Below, one piece after another: positions 7,599-16,251 of a stretch of 27,555 nucleotides of DNA (within the stretch, counting starts at the first letter, position 1; every line of letters begins with the position of its first letter). A program made the position numbers and the translations under genes. The DNA is taken from assembly GCA_011052255.1 (NCBI GenBank), contig DRJJ01000298.1, forward strand, positions 1 through 27,555, in the 5' to 3' direction. This DNA is from Gammaproteobacteria bacterium. GTDB lineage: Bacteria; Pseudomonadota; Gammaproteobacteria; DRJJ01. Below the pieces are notes generated by a model. It was not told the DNA's origin. It saw nothing but the letters and a program-made list of their open reading frames with translations, and searched no databases.

Positions 7599-8500
7599 AG
7601 CCCGGACTCTCCAACAATGTGCACTTCAGTTTGCAGGTGCACATCGAACTGTTGTTGCACTTCTGCCTGTGCGTGCTTAATCAGTTTTTCAATATCGGCA
7701 GCCGTCGCATCACCGGTATTGATAATAAAATTGGCATGCTTGTCGGAAATCTGAGCCCGGCCTACTGTAAAACCTTTCAGGCCTGCCGCTTCAATCAATC
7801 GCGCCGCGTAATCACCGGGTGGGTTACGGAACACCGACCCACAACTCGGCAGCCCAATAGGCTGACTGGTATTTCTTTGTGCCAATAATGTCTTGATACG
7901 TTGCTGCCCTGCCTCGGCATCGCCTGCTTGCAAGCGTAAATAGGCACCCACAAACCATTCATCTGCCACACCCTGTACTTGCCGATAGGCAATCCGGTAT
8001 TCCTGAGGCTGACGCACGCTTATCTCACCCCGTCTGTTTATCGATGTAACATTTGCTACGATTTGCCAGGTTTCACCCCCGAACGCACCGGCATTCATGG
8101 CCAGCGCACCACCCATGGTGCCCGGTATGCCCGCAAGAAATTCAGCTCCGACCAAACCATGGCGAGCAGCCATTCGTGCCACACGCGCGCAGCTTGCCCC
8201 GGCACCCGCGCGTAACATATTTTTATCGCATAATTCGATATCTGCGATCACTCCTTGCATGGCAATCACGCTTCCGGTCAGCCCCGCATCACGTACCAGC
8301 AGATTACTGCCCAGACCCAGCCACAACAGCGGCTCATCTTGTGGGCACTGACCCAGATAGGCTGACAGATCCTGCAAATCCAGCGGACGATAAAAACGCT
8401 GTGCTGGGCCGCCCACACGCCAGCTGGTGTGTCTGGCCATGGACTCGTTCAGCAGCAGCTCTCCCTGCCAGTCCGGTTTGTCTTTTTGAGCAGCCATCAT
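7595..8500 (-). CDS. murB: UDP-N-acetylenolpyruvoylglucosamine reductase
   Basis: MurB is the FAD- and NADPH-dependent enzyme that reduces enolpyruvyl-UDP-GlcNAc to UDP-MurNAc. The 301 residues resemble the shorter type II MurB: the FAD-binding GLGSNLLVRD (62-71) and GIPGTMGGALAMNAGAFG (124-141), the proton-donor serine S222 in GSVFRNP, and the C-terminal glutamate E292 in TEVHIVG. ISDKHANFIIN (251-261) is also typical. Two adjacent ATGs (8500 and 8497) can serve as start; the first overlaps the stop of the small upstream ORF as ATGA. A GGAGAAG sequence lies about 10 bases upstream. The stop overlaps the ddl start, also as ATGA. Confidence 0.97.
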   Translation of the reverse strand: MMAAQKDKPDWQGELLLNESMARHTSWRVGGPAQRFYRPLDLQDLSAYLGQCPQDEPLLWLGLGSNLLVRDAGLTGSVIAMQGVIADIELCDKNMLRAGAGASCARVARMAARHGLVGAEFLAGIPGTMGGALAMNAGAFGGETWQIVANVTSINRRGEISVRQPQEYRIAYRQVQGVADEWFVGAYLRLQAGDAEAGQQRIKTLLAQRNTSQPIGLPSCGSVFRNPPGDYAARLIEAAGLKGFTVGRAQISDKHANFIINTGDATAADIEKLIKHAQAEVQQQFDVHLQTEVHIVGESGL

Positions 8501-8673
8501 GAGCGCCGTGTCTTCTCCGTGGTCGCATCCTTTTTGTTTGTCTGCTTATTCACTTTGCCATTCCATGCCCTGCGCAGCGGATGTCCGTGGCTCCAGTTGG
8601 CATCGAGACCAAATCGACTCCCAAGGCCTTCACCACCTGCCAGATGTAATTTCCGTGTCAGAGACTGTTTCAT
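8497..8673 (-). CDS. Small basic protein of unknown function between murC and murB
   Basis: I do not recognise this 58-residue product. What supports a real gene is its fit: its ATG overlaps the murC stop as ATGA (8670-8673), its TGA overlaps the murB ATG as ATGA (8497-8500), and the G-rich run GGGGGG lies 4 bases before its start. The frame is open throughout. The protein starts MKQSLTRKLHL, has a glycine-rich middle, then WSHGHPLRRAWNGKVNK and a lysine/arginine/threonine tail ending EKTRRS. It carries 13 K/R against 4 D/E, two tryptophans and three histidines. No signal peptide or membrane helix is apparent, so it is probably cytoplasmic and could bind nucleic acid or an acidic partner. It could instead be only a translated bridge that couples murC to murB. 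Confidence 0.6.
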   Translation of the reverse strand: MKQSLTRKLHLAGGEGLGSRFGLDANWSHGHPLRRAWNGKVNKQTNKKDATTEKTRRS

Positions 8674-10106
8674 ACACCCCCCTGTTCGAGTAAGCGTGCT
8701 ACCAGCGCACCAATACTGCCCGCACCACAAATTAAAACCACATCATCTGGCTGTACGACACCCGGCAATAACTGCTGTGCCTCATCCGGCGTTTCAACCA
8801 TTACCGGATCCAGTTGCCCACGATTCCTTATCGCACGTGCCAGCGCATGACCATCTGCTGTGTGGTTAGCCGTTTCACCGGCTGCATACACCTCTGTGAG
8901 CACCAGTACATCTACTTCTGATAACACACGCACAAAATCGTCAAACAAGTCAGCTGTGCGGCTATAACGATGCGGTTGAAACACCAGTAACAAACGTTGG
9001 CCGGACCAGCCCTGGCGTACTGCTGCAATAGTCGCTGCCAGTTCACTCGGGTGATGCGCGTAATCATCTATCAGTATTACCCGTGATGGCCCAATCAAAA
9101 CCTGTTCATGAACCTGAAAACGTCGACCTATGCCCTGGAACCCTTCCAGGCCACGCTTGATGTCAGCAGGTGCCACACCCAGTTCACGCGCAACCACCAC
9201 CGCAGCCAGTGAATTCATCACGTTGTGCATACCCGGCATATTCAGCTTCATCTCCACTGCGACATCCTGACCCGGCTGCTGCAAACAGTAGTGACTGATC
9301 GCCCCCTGTTGCCTCACATCGGTTGCCCGAAAATCAGCATCTTCAACCGTGCCGTAGGTAATAACCGGGCGAGATATCCGTGGCAGCAACTCACGTATCA
9401 CCGGGTCATCCAGGCACAATACCGCCTGGCCATAAAAAGGCAGGTGATGAATAAACTCAACGAAGGTATCTTTCAGTCGCTCAAAGTCACCACCGTATGT
9501 ACCCAGGTGATCCGCTTCTATATTGGTCACCACTGAAATCATGGGCTGCAGATGCAGGAACGAGGCATCACTTTCGTCGGCCTCGGCAACCAGGAAACGA
9601 CTTTCACCCAGTCGTGCATGCGTGCCTGCACTGTTCAGTAATCCACCAATCACGAAGGTTGGATCCATATCCCCTTCAGCCAGTAAACTGGCAACCAGAC
9701 TGGTAGTCGTGGTTTTGCCATGCGTACCGGCAACCGCAATGCCGTAACGAAAACGCATTAACTCGGCCAGCATTTCGGCGCGCGGTATCACCGGTATGCG
9801 CGCCTCACGGGCTGCCATCACCTCCGGATTGTCATCCTCGATCGCTGTCGACACCACGACTACGTTACAACCCTGGACCTGTTCCGCCTGGTGACCGGTA
9901 TAAATATTTGCACCCAACTCAGCCAGACGCCGGGTCGTACGGTTCGCCTGCATATCTGAGCCGCTAATTTTATAGCCAAGGTTGACCAGCACCTCGGCAA
10001 TGCCTCCCATACCGGCACCCCCTATACCAACAAAATGTATACGCCGCATGCGCCCCATCGGGTCAAGCATGTCACGCATGATTCTGGGTTCGCGATTATC
10101 AGTCAT
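8670..10106 (-). CDS. murC: UDP-N-acetylmuramate--L-alanine ligase
   Basis: MurC adds L-alanine to UDP-MurNAc with ATP, the first amino acid of the peptidoglycan stem. The 478 residues contain the N-terminal Rossmann motif HFVGIGGAGMGGIAEVL (24-40), the Mur ligase ATP loop GTHGKTTTT (127-135), an EADESDASFLHL segment, and IDDYAHHPSE in the C-terminal domain, all typical of MurC. I chose the ATG at 10106 because GGAGG stands 6 bases before it and it overlaps the murG stop by 8 bases. The first 20 residues (MTDNREPRIM...) are a short extension before the conserved core. A longer open frame upstream repeats the end of murG. It is followed by the small ORF at 8497-8673 rather than directly by murB. 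Confidence 0.97.
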   Translation of the reverse strand: MTDNREPRIMRDMLDPMGRMRRIHFVGIGGAGMGGIAEVLVNLGYKISGSDMQANRTTRRLAELGANIYTGHQAEQVQGCNVVVVSTAIEDDNPEVMAAREARIPVIPRAEMLAELMRFRYGIAVAGTHGKTTTTSLVASLLAEGDMDPTFVIGGLLNSAGTHARLGESRFLVAEADESDASFLHLQPMISVVTNIEADHLGTYGGDFERLKDTFVEFIHHLPFYGQAVLCLDDPVIRELLPRISRPVITYGTVEDADFRATDVRQQGAISHYCLQQPGQDVAVEMKLNMPGMHNVMNSLAAVVVARELGVAPADIKRGLEGFQGIGRRFQVHEQVLIGPSRVILIDDYAHHPSELAATIAAVRQGWSGQRLLLVFQPHRYSRTADLFDDFVRVLSEVDVLVLTEVYAAGETANHTADGHALARAIRNRGQLDPVMVETPDEAQQLLPGVVQPDDVVLICGAGSIGALVARLLEQGGV

Positions 10107-11220
10107 GACCAGCCTCCGGCCCGGCACCCTCAGCGCCGAAGCTGTGCAAACAAATATCCGCGACCCGTCTGGCAGCATCCGGCCGCGCCAGTACACGTGC
10201 ATTGACTGCCATCTGTAATATTTTTTTGCGATCATCCGCATACAACTGCAATCGCCCTGCCAGCCAGTCTGCATTGAGGCTGCTGTCAGCAATCATCTCG
10301 GCAGCGCCGTTATTACATAACCACGCAGCGTTGCCCGTTTGGTGATCATCTACCGCATGAGGATAGGGCACCAGTATTGACGCCAGACCTGCATTGGCTA
10401 ACTCGGCAACCGTGATGGCCCCGGCGCGACACAACACAATATCTGCCCAGCTATAGGCCTCGCACATATCATCCAGATAGGCGCGCACATCACCCTTCAC
10501 GCCGGCCTGTTTATACATGGCCTGCGTTTGCTCCAGCTTGTCTGGTCCGGTTTGATGCCTGACTTCTATACGGATAGCCAGTTGCGCCAGCGCCTGCGGC
10601 ACAGTCTGGTTCAGTTGTTGTGCCCCGAGGCTGCCACCCACAACCAGTAGACGTAACACATCACAGCGAGCTGCCAGACGTTCTGCCGGTGCCTCTATTT
10701 CGCTAATATCAGTGCGCACCGGGTTACCTGTCAGCACGGCTTTCTTACGTGCACGACTGTTGTCCGGAAAACTGTCTGGAAATGCCTCCAGTACCTGGTT
10801 GGCAATGCGGCCCAGTAAACGATTGGTTAGTCCAGCAACCGAGTTCTGCTCGTGTATACACAAGGGCACACCAAACAATCGCGCCATCAAACCACCCGGG
10901 CCGGTCACAAAACCACCCATGCCCAACACGGCAACCGGGCGGCAACGCGCCATCACACGGGCAGCCTGAATAAGCGACATGAATAAACGAGGAATACCCG
11001 CCAGACGTTGAAGTAAACGTTTGCCGCGTAAGCCGGCCACCGGTAACCATTCGATCGGGATACCGGTTGGTGGCACCAGACGCGATTCAATGCCCTGGCG
11101 TGTACCCAGCCAGATCACCGGCCAACCACGTTGACGCAAGTCATCGGCTACGGCCAGCGCAGGGTAAACATGACCGCCGGTGCCACCTGCTATAATCAGT
11201 ATGGGTCGTTGATTGCTCAT
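10099..11220 (-). CDS. murG: Lipid II synthase MurG (GlcNAc transferase)
   Basis: MurG is the peripheral membrane glycosyltransferase that moves GlcNAc from UDP-GlcNAc onto lipid I to make lipid II. The 373 residues have two Rossmann domains: the N-terminal glycine loop AGGTGGHVYPALAVADDL (11-28) with H17, and in the C-terminal half VVGGSLGAQQLNQ and the donor-binding CRAGAITVAELANAGLASIL followed by VPYPHAVDDHQ. The product is slightly longer than E. coli MurG (355) because of a C-terminal tail ending EGAGPEAGHD. The start overlaps the ftsW stop as ATGA; the end overlaps the murC start by 8 bases. Confidence 0.98.
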   Translation of the reverse strand: MSNQRPILIIAGGTGGHVYPALAVADDLRQRGWPVIWLGTRQGIESRLVPPTGIPIEWLPVAGLRGKRLLQRLAGIPRLFMSLIQAARVMARCRPVAVLGMGGFVTGPGGLMARLFGVPLCIHEQNSVAGLTNRLLGRIANQVLEAFPDSFPDNSRARKKAVLTGNPVRTDISEIEAPAERLAARCDVLRLLVVGGSLGAQQLNQTVPQALAQLAIRIEVRHQTGPDKLEQTQAMYKQAGVKGDVRAYLDDMCEAYSWADIVLCRAGAITVAELANAGLASILVPYPHAVDDHQTGNAAWLCNNGAAEMIADSSLNADWLAGRLQLYADDRKKILQMAVNARVLARPDAARRVADICLHSFGAEGAGPEAGHD

Positions 11221-12422
11221 GATCGAGCCTTCCCACGCTTGCGTTTGTTGCGACTTACCGGTTTCACGTCTGCCGGTGTATTCGATTCGTAGGCAATGCG
11301 CAGCAACAGGCCGATCGCTATGGCCGTGATAACCAGGCTACTGCCACCGTAGCTCATTAATGGCAGCGTCAAACCCTTGGTTGGCAATACACCCATATTG
11401 ACGCCAATATTCACGAACGCCTGCAGTCCGAGCCAGGCACCAATGCCATAGGACAGATAGGCTGAGAACAACAGACCCTTACGTTCTGCCTGTACACCAA
11501 TGCGGATGGCACGCCAGACCAGTAGCGTAAACAAAGCAATAACTAGCAGCACACCTACCAGCCCCAGCTCCTCTGCCAGTACGGCCAGCACAAAATCAGT
11601 GTGTGCCTCCGGTAAATAAAACAGCTTCTGCACACTGCCACCCAGGCCCACACCCCAGGCCTCACCCCGTCCAAATGCTATCAAAGATTGCACCAGCTGA
11701 AAGCCGCTGTTATACGGGTCAGACCATGGGTCCATAAACGAGACAACACGCTTCCAGCGATAGGGAGATATATATGCCAGCGCAACCATGCTGGTCGCAC
11801 TAAAGGTCAACAGGGCCAGAAACTGAAGCAGGCGCGCCCCAGCCAGAAACATCATCGCCAGAGACGCGGCCATCAACACCACCATGGCGCCAAAATCCGG
11901 TTCCAGCAATAATAACAAGCCGGCAACGCTCAATAGCAGCATGGGTTTGATAAAACCCCAGGCGCTCTCCCGTACTTCACGACCACGCCGTTCCAGATAG
12001 CCAGCCAGATATATCAGAATTAGTAATTTAGCTGCTTCGGAAACCTGCAGCTGAAATACCGCCAGCGGTAACCAGCGTGTGCTGCCATTGACTTCATGAC
12101 CGACACCGGGAATCAGCACAACCACCAGCATAAGATAGGCCAGCACGATCATCACCGGGCCAGAAACGAGCCACGCCGCCGTCGGAATACGTACCACAAT
12201 CAACAACACCGCCAGACCCAGTCCTGCGAACAATACCTGCCGATTAAAATAATGCAGTGCATCGTTGTAATGCGCCTGGCCCAGGCTAACCGATGCCGAG
12301 GCAACCATGACCAGTCCCAGCATTAACAAGGTAACGCACACCACAATCAATTGTGCATCCCATGCGCCGGCCAGCCGTACGCGCGGCAACTGGTTAAATT
12401 CGATAGCCTGTGTATGACTCAT
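11217..12422 (-). CDS. ftsW: Septal peptidoglycan glycosyltransferase FtsW (SEDS family)
   Basis: FtsW polymerises lipid II into septal glycan strands and works with FtsI. The 401 residues form about ten membrane segments with a basic C-terminal tail (NKRKRGKARS). Family motifs include GHEVNGSTRWL (108-118), the long QVSEAAKLLILIYLAGYLERR, and the catalytic aspartate D276 in PEAHTDFVLAVLAEELG. The C-terminal signature KGLTLPLMSYGGSSL is present. I chose the ATG at 12422 because it overlaps the murD stop as ATGA and starts MSHTQAIEFN. The 11 extra codons upstream in this frame lie inside murD. Confidence 0.97.
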   Translation of the reverse strand: MSHTQAIEFNQLPRVRLAGAWDAQLIVVCVTLLMLGLVMVASASVSLGQAHYNDALHYFNRQVLFAGLGLAVLLIVVRIPTAAWLVSGPVMIVLAYLMLVVVLIPGVGHEVNGSTRWLPLAVFQLQVSEAAKLLILIYLAGYLERRGREVRESAWGFIKPMLLLSVAGLLLLLEPDFGAMVVLMAASLAMMFLAGARLLQFLALLTFSATSMVALAYISPYRWKRVVSFMDPWSDPYNSGFQLVQSLIAFGRGEAWGVGLGGSVQKLFYLPEAHTDFVLAVLAEELGLVGVLLVIALFTLLVWRAIRIGVQAERKGLLFSAYLSYGIGAWLGLQAFVNIGVNMGVLPTKGLTLPLMSYGGSSLVITAIAIGLLLRIAYESNTPADVKPVSRNKRKRGKARS

Positions 12423-13798
12423 GGCTTGAATTCCTGCTGCAGTGCCCGAACACATTCAACAAAATCATCACCACGCTGCTGATAATCCTGATACATATCA
12501 AAGCTGGCACAAGCCGGTGACAGCAGCACATCATCCCCTGCCCTGGCCAGCTCTGCGGCCATGACCACCGCCTGCTCCATGTTTTCTGCAAACACAACCT
12601 GAGTAACATCCTGCAAGGCATCTGCCAGCACGGCCGCATCACGACCTATCAATACGGCTGCATGCAGTTTTTTACTGGCAACCTCACGCAAACTGCTAAA
12701 ATCGGCCCCCTTGCTCTCTCCACCCGCTATCAATACCACCGACCCAGGCATGCCTTCTATCGCCGCCTTTGTAGCACCGGGATTGGTACCCTTGGAATCG
12801 TTGTACCAGTCAACCTGGTTGATGGTTGCCACATACTGACTTCGATGCGGTAATCCCGGGAACTTACGTAAGGCCTGTAACATAGCCTGTTCAGTGAAAC
12901 CCGCTGCGCTTCCCAGGGCCAGTGCCGCCAGTGCATTGGCTACATTGTGTCTACCCCGTACACGTAATTCTGTAACCGGCATCAGTGCATGCTGCCCCTG
13001 AGCCAGCCAGTCTTCGCCTGCTGCGTTTAACAAACCAAATGTGTTTTTATCTGCCGGAGTGGCCATCGTAAAATGCAGATGCTTTCGGCCTGGCTGTGCG
13101 CATGCTGCCATGGCGACTACGCGTATATCGTCATCATTAATCACCTGCACTCCATCTCCCTGGTAAATCCGCTCCTTGATATCAGCGTAATCTCCCAGAC
13201 TGTCGTAGCGATCCATATGGTCTGCTGAGATATTCAATACTACCGCGGCACAGGCATTCAATGACGGCGTGCTCTCGAGCTGAAAACTGGATAATTCAAG
13301 TACATAAAAATCAGGAACCGGTTCTGACAATAATTCCAGTGCCGGCGTACCCAGGTTACCCCCGGCCAGTATCTGTCGACCGGCCTGACGACCCATCACG
13401 GCCAACATGCTGGTTACAGTACTTTTGCCATTCGAGCCGGTAATCGCAATAATCGGTGCCTGCGCGTTGCGTATAAACAGCTCAATGTCTCCGTATATCG
13501 GAATACCTTCCTGGCGTGCCTGTACCAGCAACGGCTCGGCCAGTGACACACCGGGGCTAACAATAATTTCATCAGCCGAGGCAAATGCCTGCTGATCAAA
13601 GCCATTCAGAAACGCAGCCACTCTGCTGACATAAGGTTCGAACCCGGGCAGACCAGAAGGTCTGGCACGCGTATCCGTAACAGCCAGATCAACATCCTGC
13701 TGATCCAGATAACGCACTACGGACAGGCCGGTTTTACCCAGGCCCACTACCAGTATACGTTTAGCTGTTGCTGTCATCTTGTGATTCATTTCCAACAT
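12419..13798 (-). CDS. murD: UDP-N-acetylmuramoyl-L-alanine--D-glutamate ligase
   Basis: MurD adds D-glutamate to UDP-MurNAc-L-Ala in the cytoplasm. The 459 residues contain the N-terminal domain starting at RILVVGLGKTGLSVVRYL (14-31), the ATP loop AITGSNGKSTVTSML (118-132), the NISADHMDRYDS segment typical of Mur ligases, and WYNDSKGTNPGATKAA with the MurD-specific DSKGTN. Three ATGs lie close together (13798, 13789 and 13777), and none has a convincing ribosome binding site, so the exact start is uncertain; the last gives MTATAKRIL, the more usual family beginning. The gap to mraY is 10 bases from the first ATG. The end overlaps ftsW. Confidence 0.96.
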   Translation of the reverse strand: MLEMNHKMTATAKRILVVGLGKTGLSVVRYLDQQDVDLAVTDTRARPSGLPGFEPYVSRVAAFLNGFDQQAFASADEIIVSPGVSLAEPLLVQARQEGIPIYGDIELFIRNAQAPIIAITGSNGKSTVTSMLAVMGRQAGRQILAGGNLGTPALELLSEPVPDFYVLELSSFQLESTPSLNACAAVVLNISADHMDRYDSLGDYADIKERIYQGDGVQVINDDDIRVVAMAACAQPGRKHLHFTMATPADKNTFGLLNAAGEDWLAQGQHALMPVTELRVRGRHNVANALAALALGSAAGFTEQAMLQALRKFPGLPHRSQYVATINQVDWYNDSKGTNPGATKAAIEGMPGSVVLIAGGESKGADFSSLREVASKKLHAAVLIGRDAAVLADALQDVTQVVFAENMEQAVVMAAELARAGDDVLLSPACASFDMYQDYQQRGDDFVECVRALQQEFKP

Positions 13799-13808
13799 GT
13801 AATCCGTA

Positions 13809-14891
13809 TTACCTGATCTTCAGGGTGGCCAGTCCGGTCAATACCAGAATGACGGTAATAATCCAGAAGCGCACGATCACGCGTGGCTCAGGCCATCCTT
13901 TTAACTCGAAATGGTGATGCAGCGGCGCCATACGAAAAATACGTTTACCGGTTAATTTGTAGGAACCAACCTGTAAAATTACCGAGACGGTTTCCATCAC
14001 GAATACACCGCCCATAATGATCAGCACCAGTTCCTGTCGTACCAGCACGGCCACCATGCCCAGCGCCGCTCCCAATGCGAGTGCGCCTATATCACCCATA
14101 AACACCATTGCCGGATAAGCGTTAAACCAGAGAAAACCCAGCCCTGCACCTACGATCGCACCGCAAAAAACGGCCACCTCACCCACGCCAGGTATGTATG
14201 GAATACTCAGGTAGGGCGCGAATTGCGCATGGCCGGTGACGTATGCAAAAATCCCTAACGCACCTGCCACCAGCACCGTAGGCATAATCGCCAGACCATC
14301 CAGCCCATCGGTCAGATTCACGGCATTACTGGAACCCACTACCACGAAATAGGTTAGCGGGATAAACCACCAGCCAAGGTTAATAGAAACTTCCTTGAAC
14401 ACCGGCACAATCAGTGCCGTTTCAGCCGGGAGCTCTGCCGTATTGAATATCCAGATTGCGACGCCCAATGCAATCACCGATTGCCAGAAATACTTTTGCC
14501 TTGCTGGTAAACCTTTGGAATCCTGTAAAACCAGTTTGCGATAATCATCAACCGCACCGACCACACCAAACAACAAGGTTGTAAGCAGTAACATCCACAC
14601 ATAACGATTTTCGAGATCACCCCACAGCAAGGTCGTCACGGCGATGGCGACCAGAATTAACGCACCACCCATGGTGGGCGTACCTGCTTTGGACAAATGA
14701 GACTCGGGGCCATCGTTACGCACTGTCTGACCAATCTTGTACTTGCACAAACGCCGGATCATGTATGGACCCACCATAAACGAGATAACCAGTGCAGTGA
14801 TCGCGGCCAGCACTGAACGCAGTGTCAGGTAACCAAAAACATTAAACCCGCTATTAAAACGTGTCAGGTATTCCGCCAGATAAAGCAACAT
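13809..14891 (-). CDS. mraY: Phospho-N-acetylmuramoyl-pentapeptide transferase MraY
   Basis: MraY is the polytopic enzyme that transfers phospho-MurNAc-pentapeptide to undecaprenyl phosphate, giving lipid I. Starting at the ATG at 14891 the protein is 360 residues, the same length as E. coli MraY, and begins MLLYLAEYLTRFNSGFNVF. Conserved sites include VRNDGPESH (58-66), TPTMGG, the metal and catalytic aspartates D115 and D116 in VDDYRK, NLTDGLDGLA, FMGDIGALALG, and the triple histidine MAPLHHHFELKGW. GGAGG lies 8 bases before this ATG, which is 1 base after the murF stop. The ATG 18 bases further upstream lies inside murF and is disfavoured. Confidence 0.98.
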   Translation of the reverse strand: MLLYLAEYLTRFNSGFNVFGYLTLRSVLAAITALVISFMVGPYMIRRLCKYKIGQTVRNDGPESHLSKAGTPTMGGALILVAIAVTTLLWGDLENRYVWMLLLTTLLFGVVGAVDDYRKLVLQDSKGLPARQKYFWQSVIALGVAIWIFNTAELPAETALIVPVFKEVSINLGWWFIPLTYFVVVGSSNAVNLTDGLDGLAIMPTVLVAGALGIFAYVTGHAQFAPYLSIPYIPGVGEVAVFCGAIVGAGLGFLWFNAYPAMVFMGDIGALALGAALGMVAVLVRQELVLIIMGGVFVMETVSVILQVGSYKLTGKRIFRMAPLHHHFELKGWPEPRVIVRFWIITVILVLTGLATLKIR

Positions 14892-14892
14892 C

Positions 14893-16251
14893 TCAGCAAC
14901 CTCCCCCATTTGCCCGGGCAGCCTTGCCTGATATCAATGCCTCGACCACCTCTTCGAGATGCATCATGCGTGAACCCTTTACCAGCACCACACCCGACTC
15001 CTGTCGCAGTACATCCTTTACCAGCGCCTCACGTGACGTGTACGCAAAACCGGCGTCGCCAAATGCGTTTGCTGCTGCTGACGCTCCATCACCCACTGCA
15101 TACAAACGCAGTACGCCTGCAGCACGTGCTGCCTTGCCTGCCTGCTCATGCGCAGCCATTGCATCCTCTCCAAGCTCGGCCATGTCACCCAGCACCAGCG
15201 CATGCTCACCGGGTAACCCGACCAACACATCCAGCGCAACCTGTAGTGACGAAGGGTTGGCATTATAGGTATCATCCAGGACACGCAAACCGGAATTCGT
15301 TTCACGTAGATGCAGACGGCCGCCTACCGGCTGCATTTTTTCCAGTGCAACACAGGATTCTTTCAGCGATACACCACACTCCCGGCATGCTGCTATGGCA
15401 GCCAGCGCGTTCATCAGACTATGCCGCCCTGGCAAGGCGAGTTTCAGTGTGGCTGACTCCCCACCTGAACCACTTATTGTTACTGATCCGGATTGAGACG
15501 CTGCACTCACGTCTGCTGTGACATTCAGACCAAAAGTAATAACCCGGTGATTTCCGGCACACTGCCTCCAGTACGACAGGCCTGCATCCTCGGCATTCAG
15601 CACCACCACACCATCAGGTGCCAGTCCTTCAATAATTTCACCCTTGGCCTGAACAACACCCTGCAATGATCCAAAGCCTTCAAGATGTGCCGCCCCTGCA
15701 TTGGTAATCAATGCAATATCCGGTCTTGCCCGTTTTGTCAGATAGGCAATTTCACCTGCATGATTTGCGCCCATCTCCAGCACTGCAAAGCGGTGCTGAT
15801 CCTGAAGACGTAACAGTGTCAACGGCAGGCCAATATCGTTGTTTAAATTCCCCCGGGTAACCAGCACTTCTCCTCGCCCGGATAATATAGTGCCGATCAT
15901 TTCCTTGACGGTAGTCTTGCCGTTACTACCTGTGATCGCCAACACCGGTACATCAAAGCAATTACGCCAGGCAGCCGCCAGCTCACCCAGACCATCATGG
16001 GTGTCGCGGACATTCAGGGTTGGCAGACCCACATCCACCGGCCGGTCGATCATTGCAGCACAGGCTCCGCGCTCAACCGCGCTTGAAATAAAATCATGCG
16101 CGTCAAATGACGGGCCGTGTAATGCAACGAATAACTCACCCCTGCCAATGCTGCGCGAATCACTTGAAACGGCTGCAAAACTGACATCCTGGCCGGAATA
16201 CTCTGCGCCGATACGACGTGCGACTTCAGATAAATGCATGTGCATCAGCAT
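14893..16251 (-). CDS. murF: UDP-MurNAc-tripeptide--D-alanyl-D-alanine ligase
   Basis: MurF attaches the D-Ala-D-Ala dipeptide made by Ddl, completing the UDP-MurNAc-pentapeptide. The 452 residues show the N-terminal substrate domain with SSDSRSIGRGELFVAL (29-44) and FDAHDF, the ATP loop AITGSNGKTTVKEM (105-118), the EMGANHAGEIAYL segment, and VLDDTYNANPSS in the C-terminal region, all MurF hallmarks. The first ATG (16251) overlaps the murE stop by 7 bases. A second ATG at 16245 forms TGATG with that stop and has better spacing (9 bases) from the GGGGG ribosome binding site, so either may be used; the difference is two residues. Confidence 0.97.
   Translation of the reverse strand: MLMHMHLSEVARRIGAEYSGQDVSFAAVSSDSRSIGRGELFVALHGPSFDAHDFISSAVERGACAAMIDRPVDVGLPTLNVRDTHDGLGELAAAWRNCFDVPVLAITGSNGKTTVKEMIGTILSGRGEVLVTRGNLNNDIGLPLTLLRLQDQHRFAVLEMGANHAGEIAYLTKRARPDIALITNAGAAHLEGFGSLQGVVQAKGEIIEGLAPDGVVVLNAEDAGLSYWRQCAGNHRVITFGLNVTADVSAASQSGSVTISGSGGESATLKLALPGRHSLMNALAAIAACRECGVSLKESCVALEKMQPVGGRLHLRETNSGLRVLDDTYNANPSSLQVALDVLVGLPGEHALVLGDMAELGEDAMAAHEQAGKAARAAGVLRLYAVGDGASAAANAFGDAGFAYTSREALVKDVLRQESGVVLVKGSRMMHLEEVVEALISGKAARANGGGC

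Noticed and set aside
10107..10292. Upstream extension of murC
   Set aside because: It falls inside murG. The ATG at 10106 has GGAGG at ideal spacing.
14892..14909. mraY start at the ATG at 14909
   Set aside because: It lies inside murF. The ATG at 14891 has GGAGG and gives the exact E. coli MraY length.
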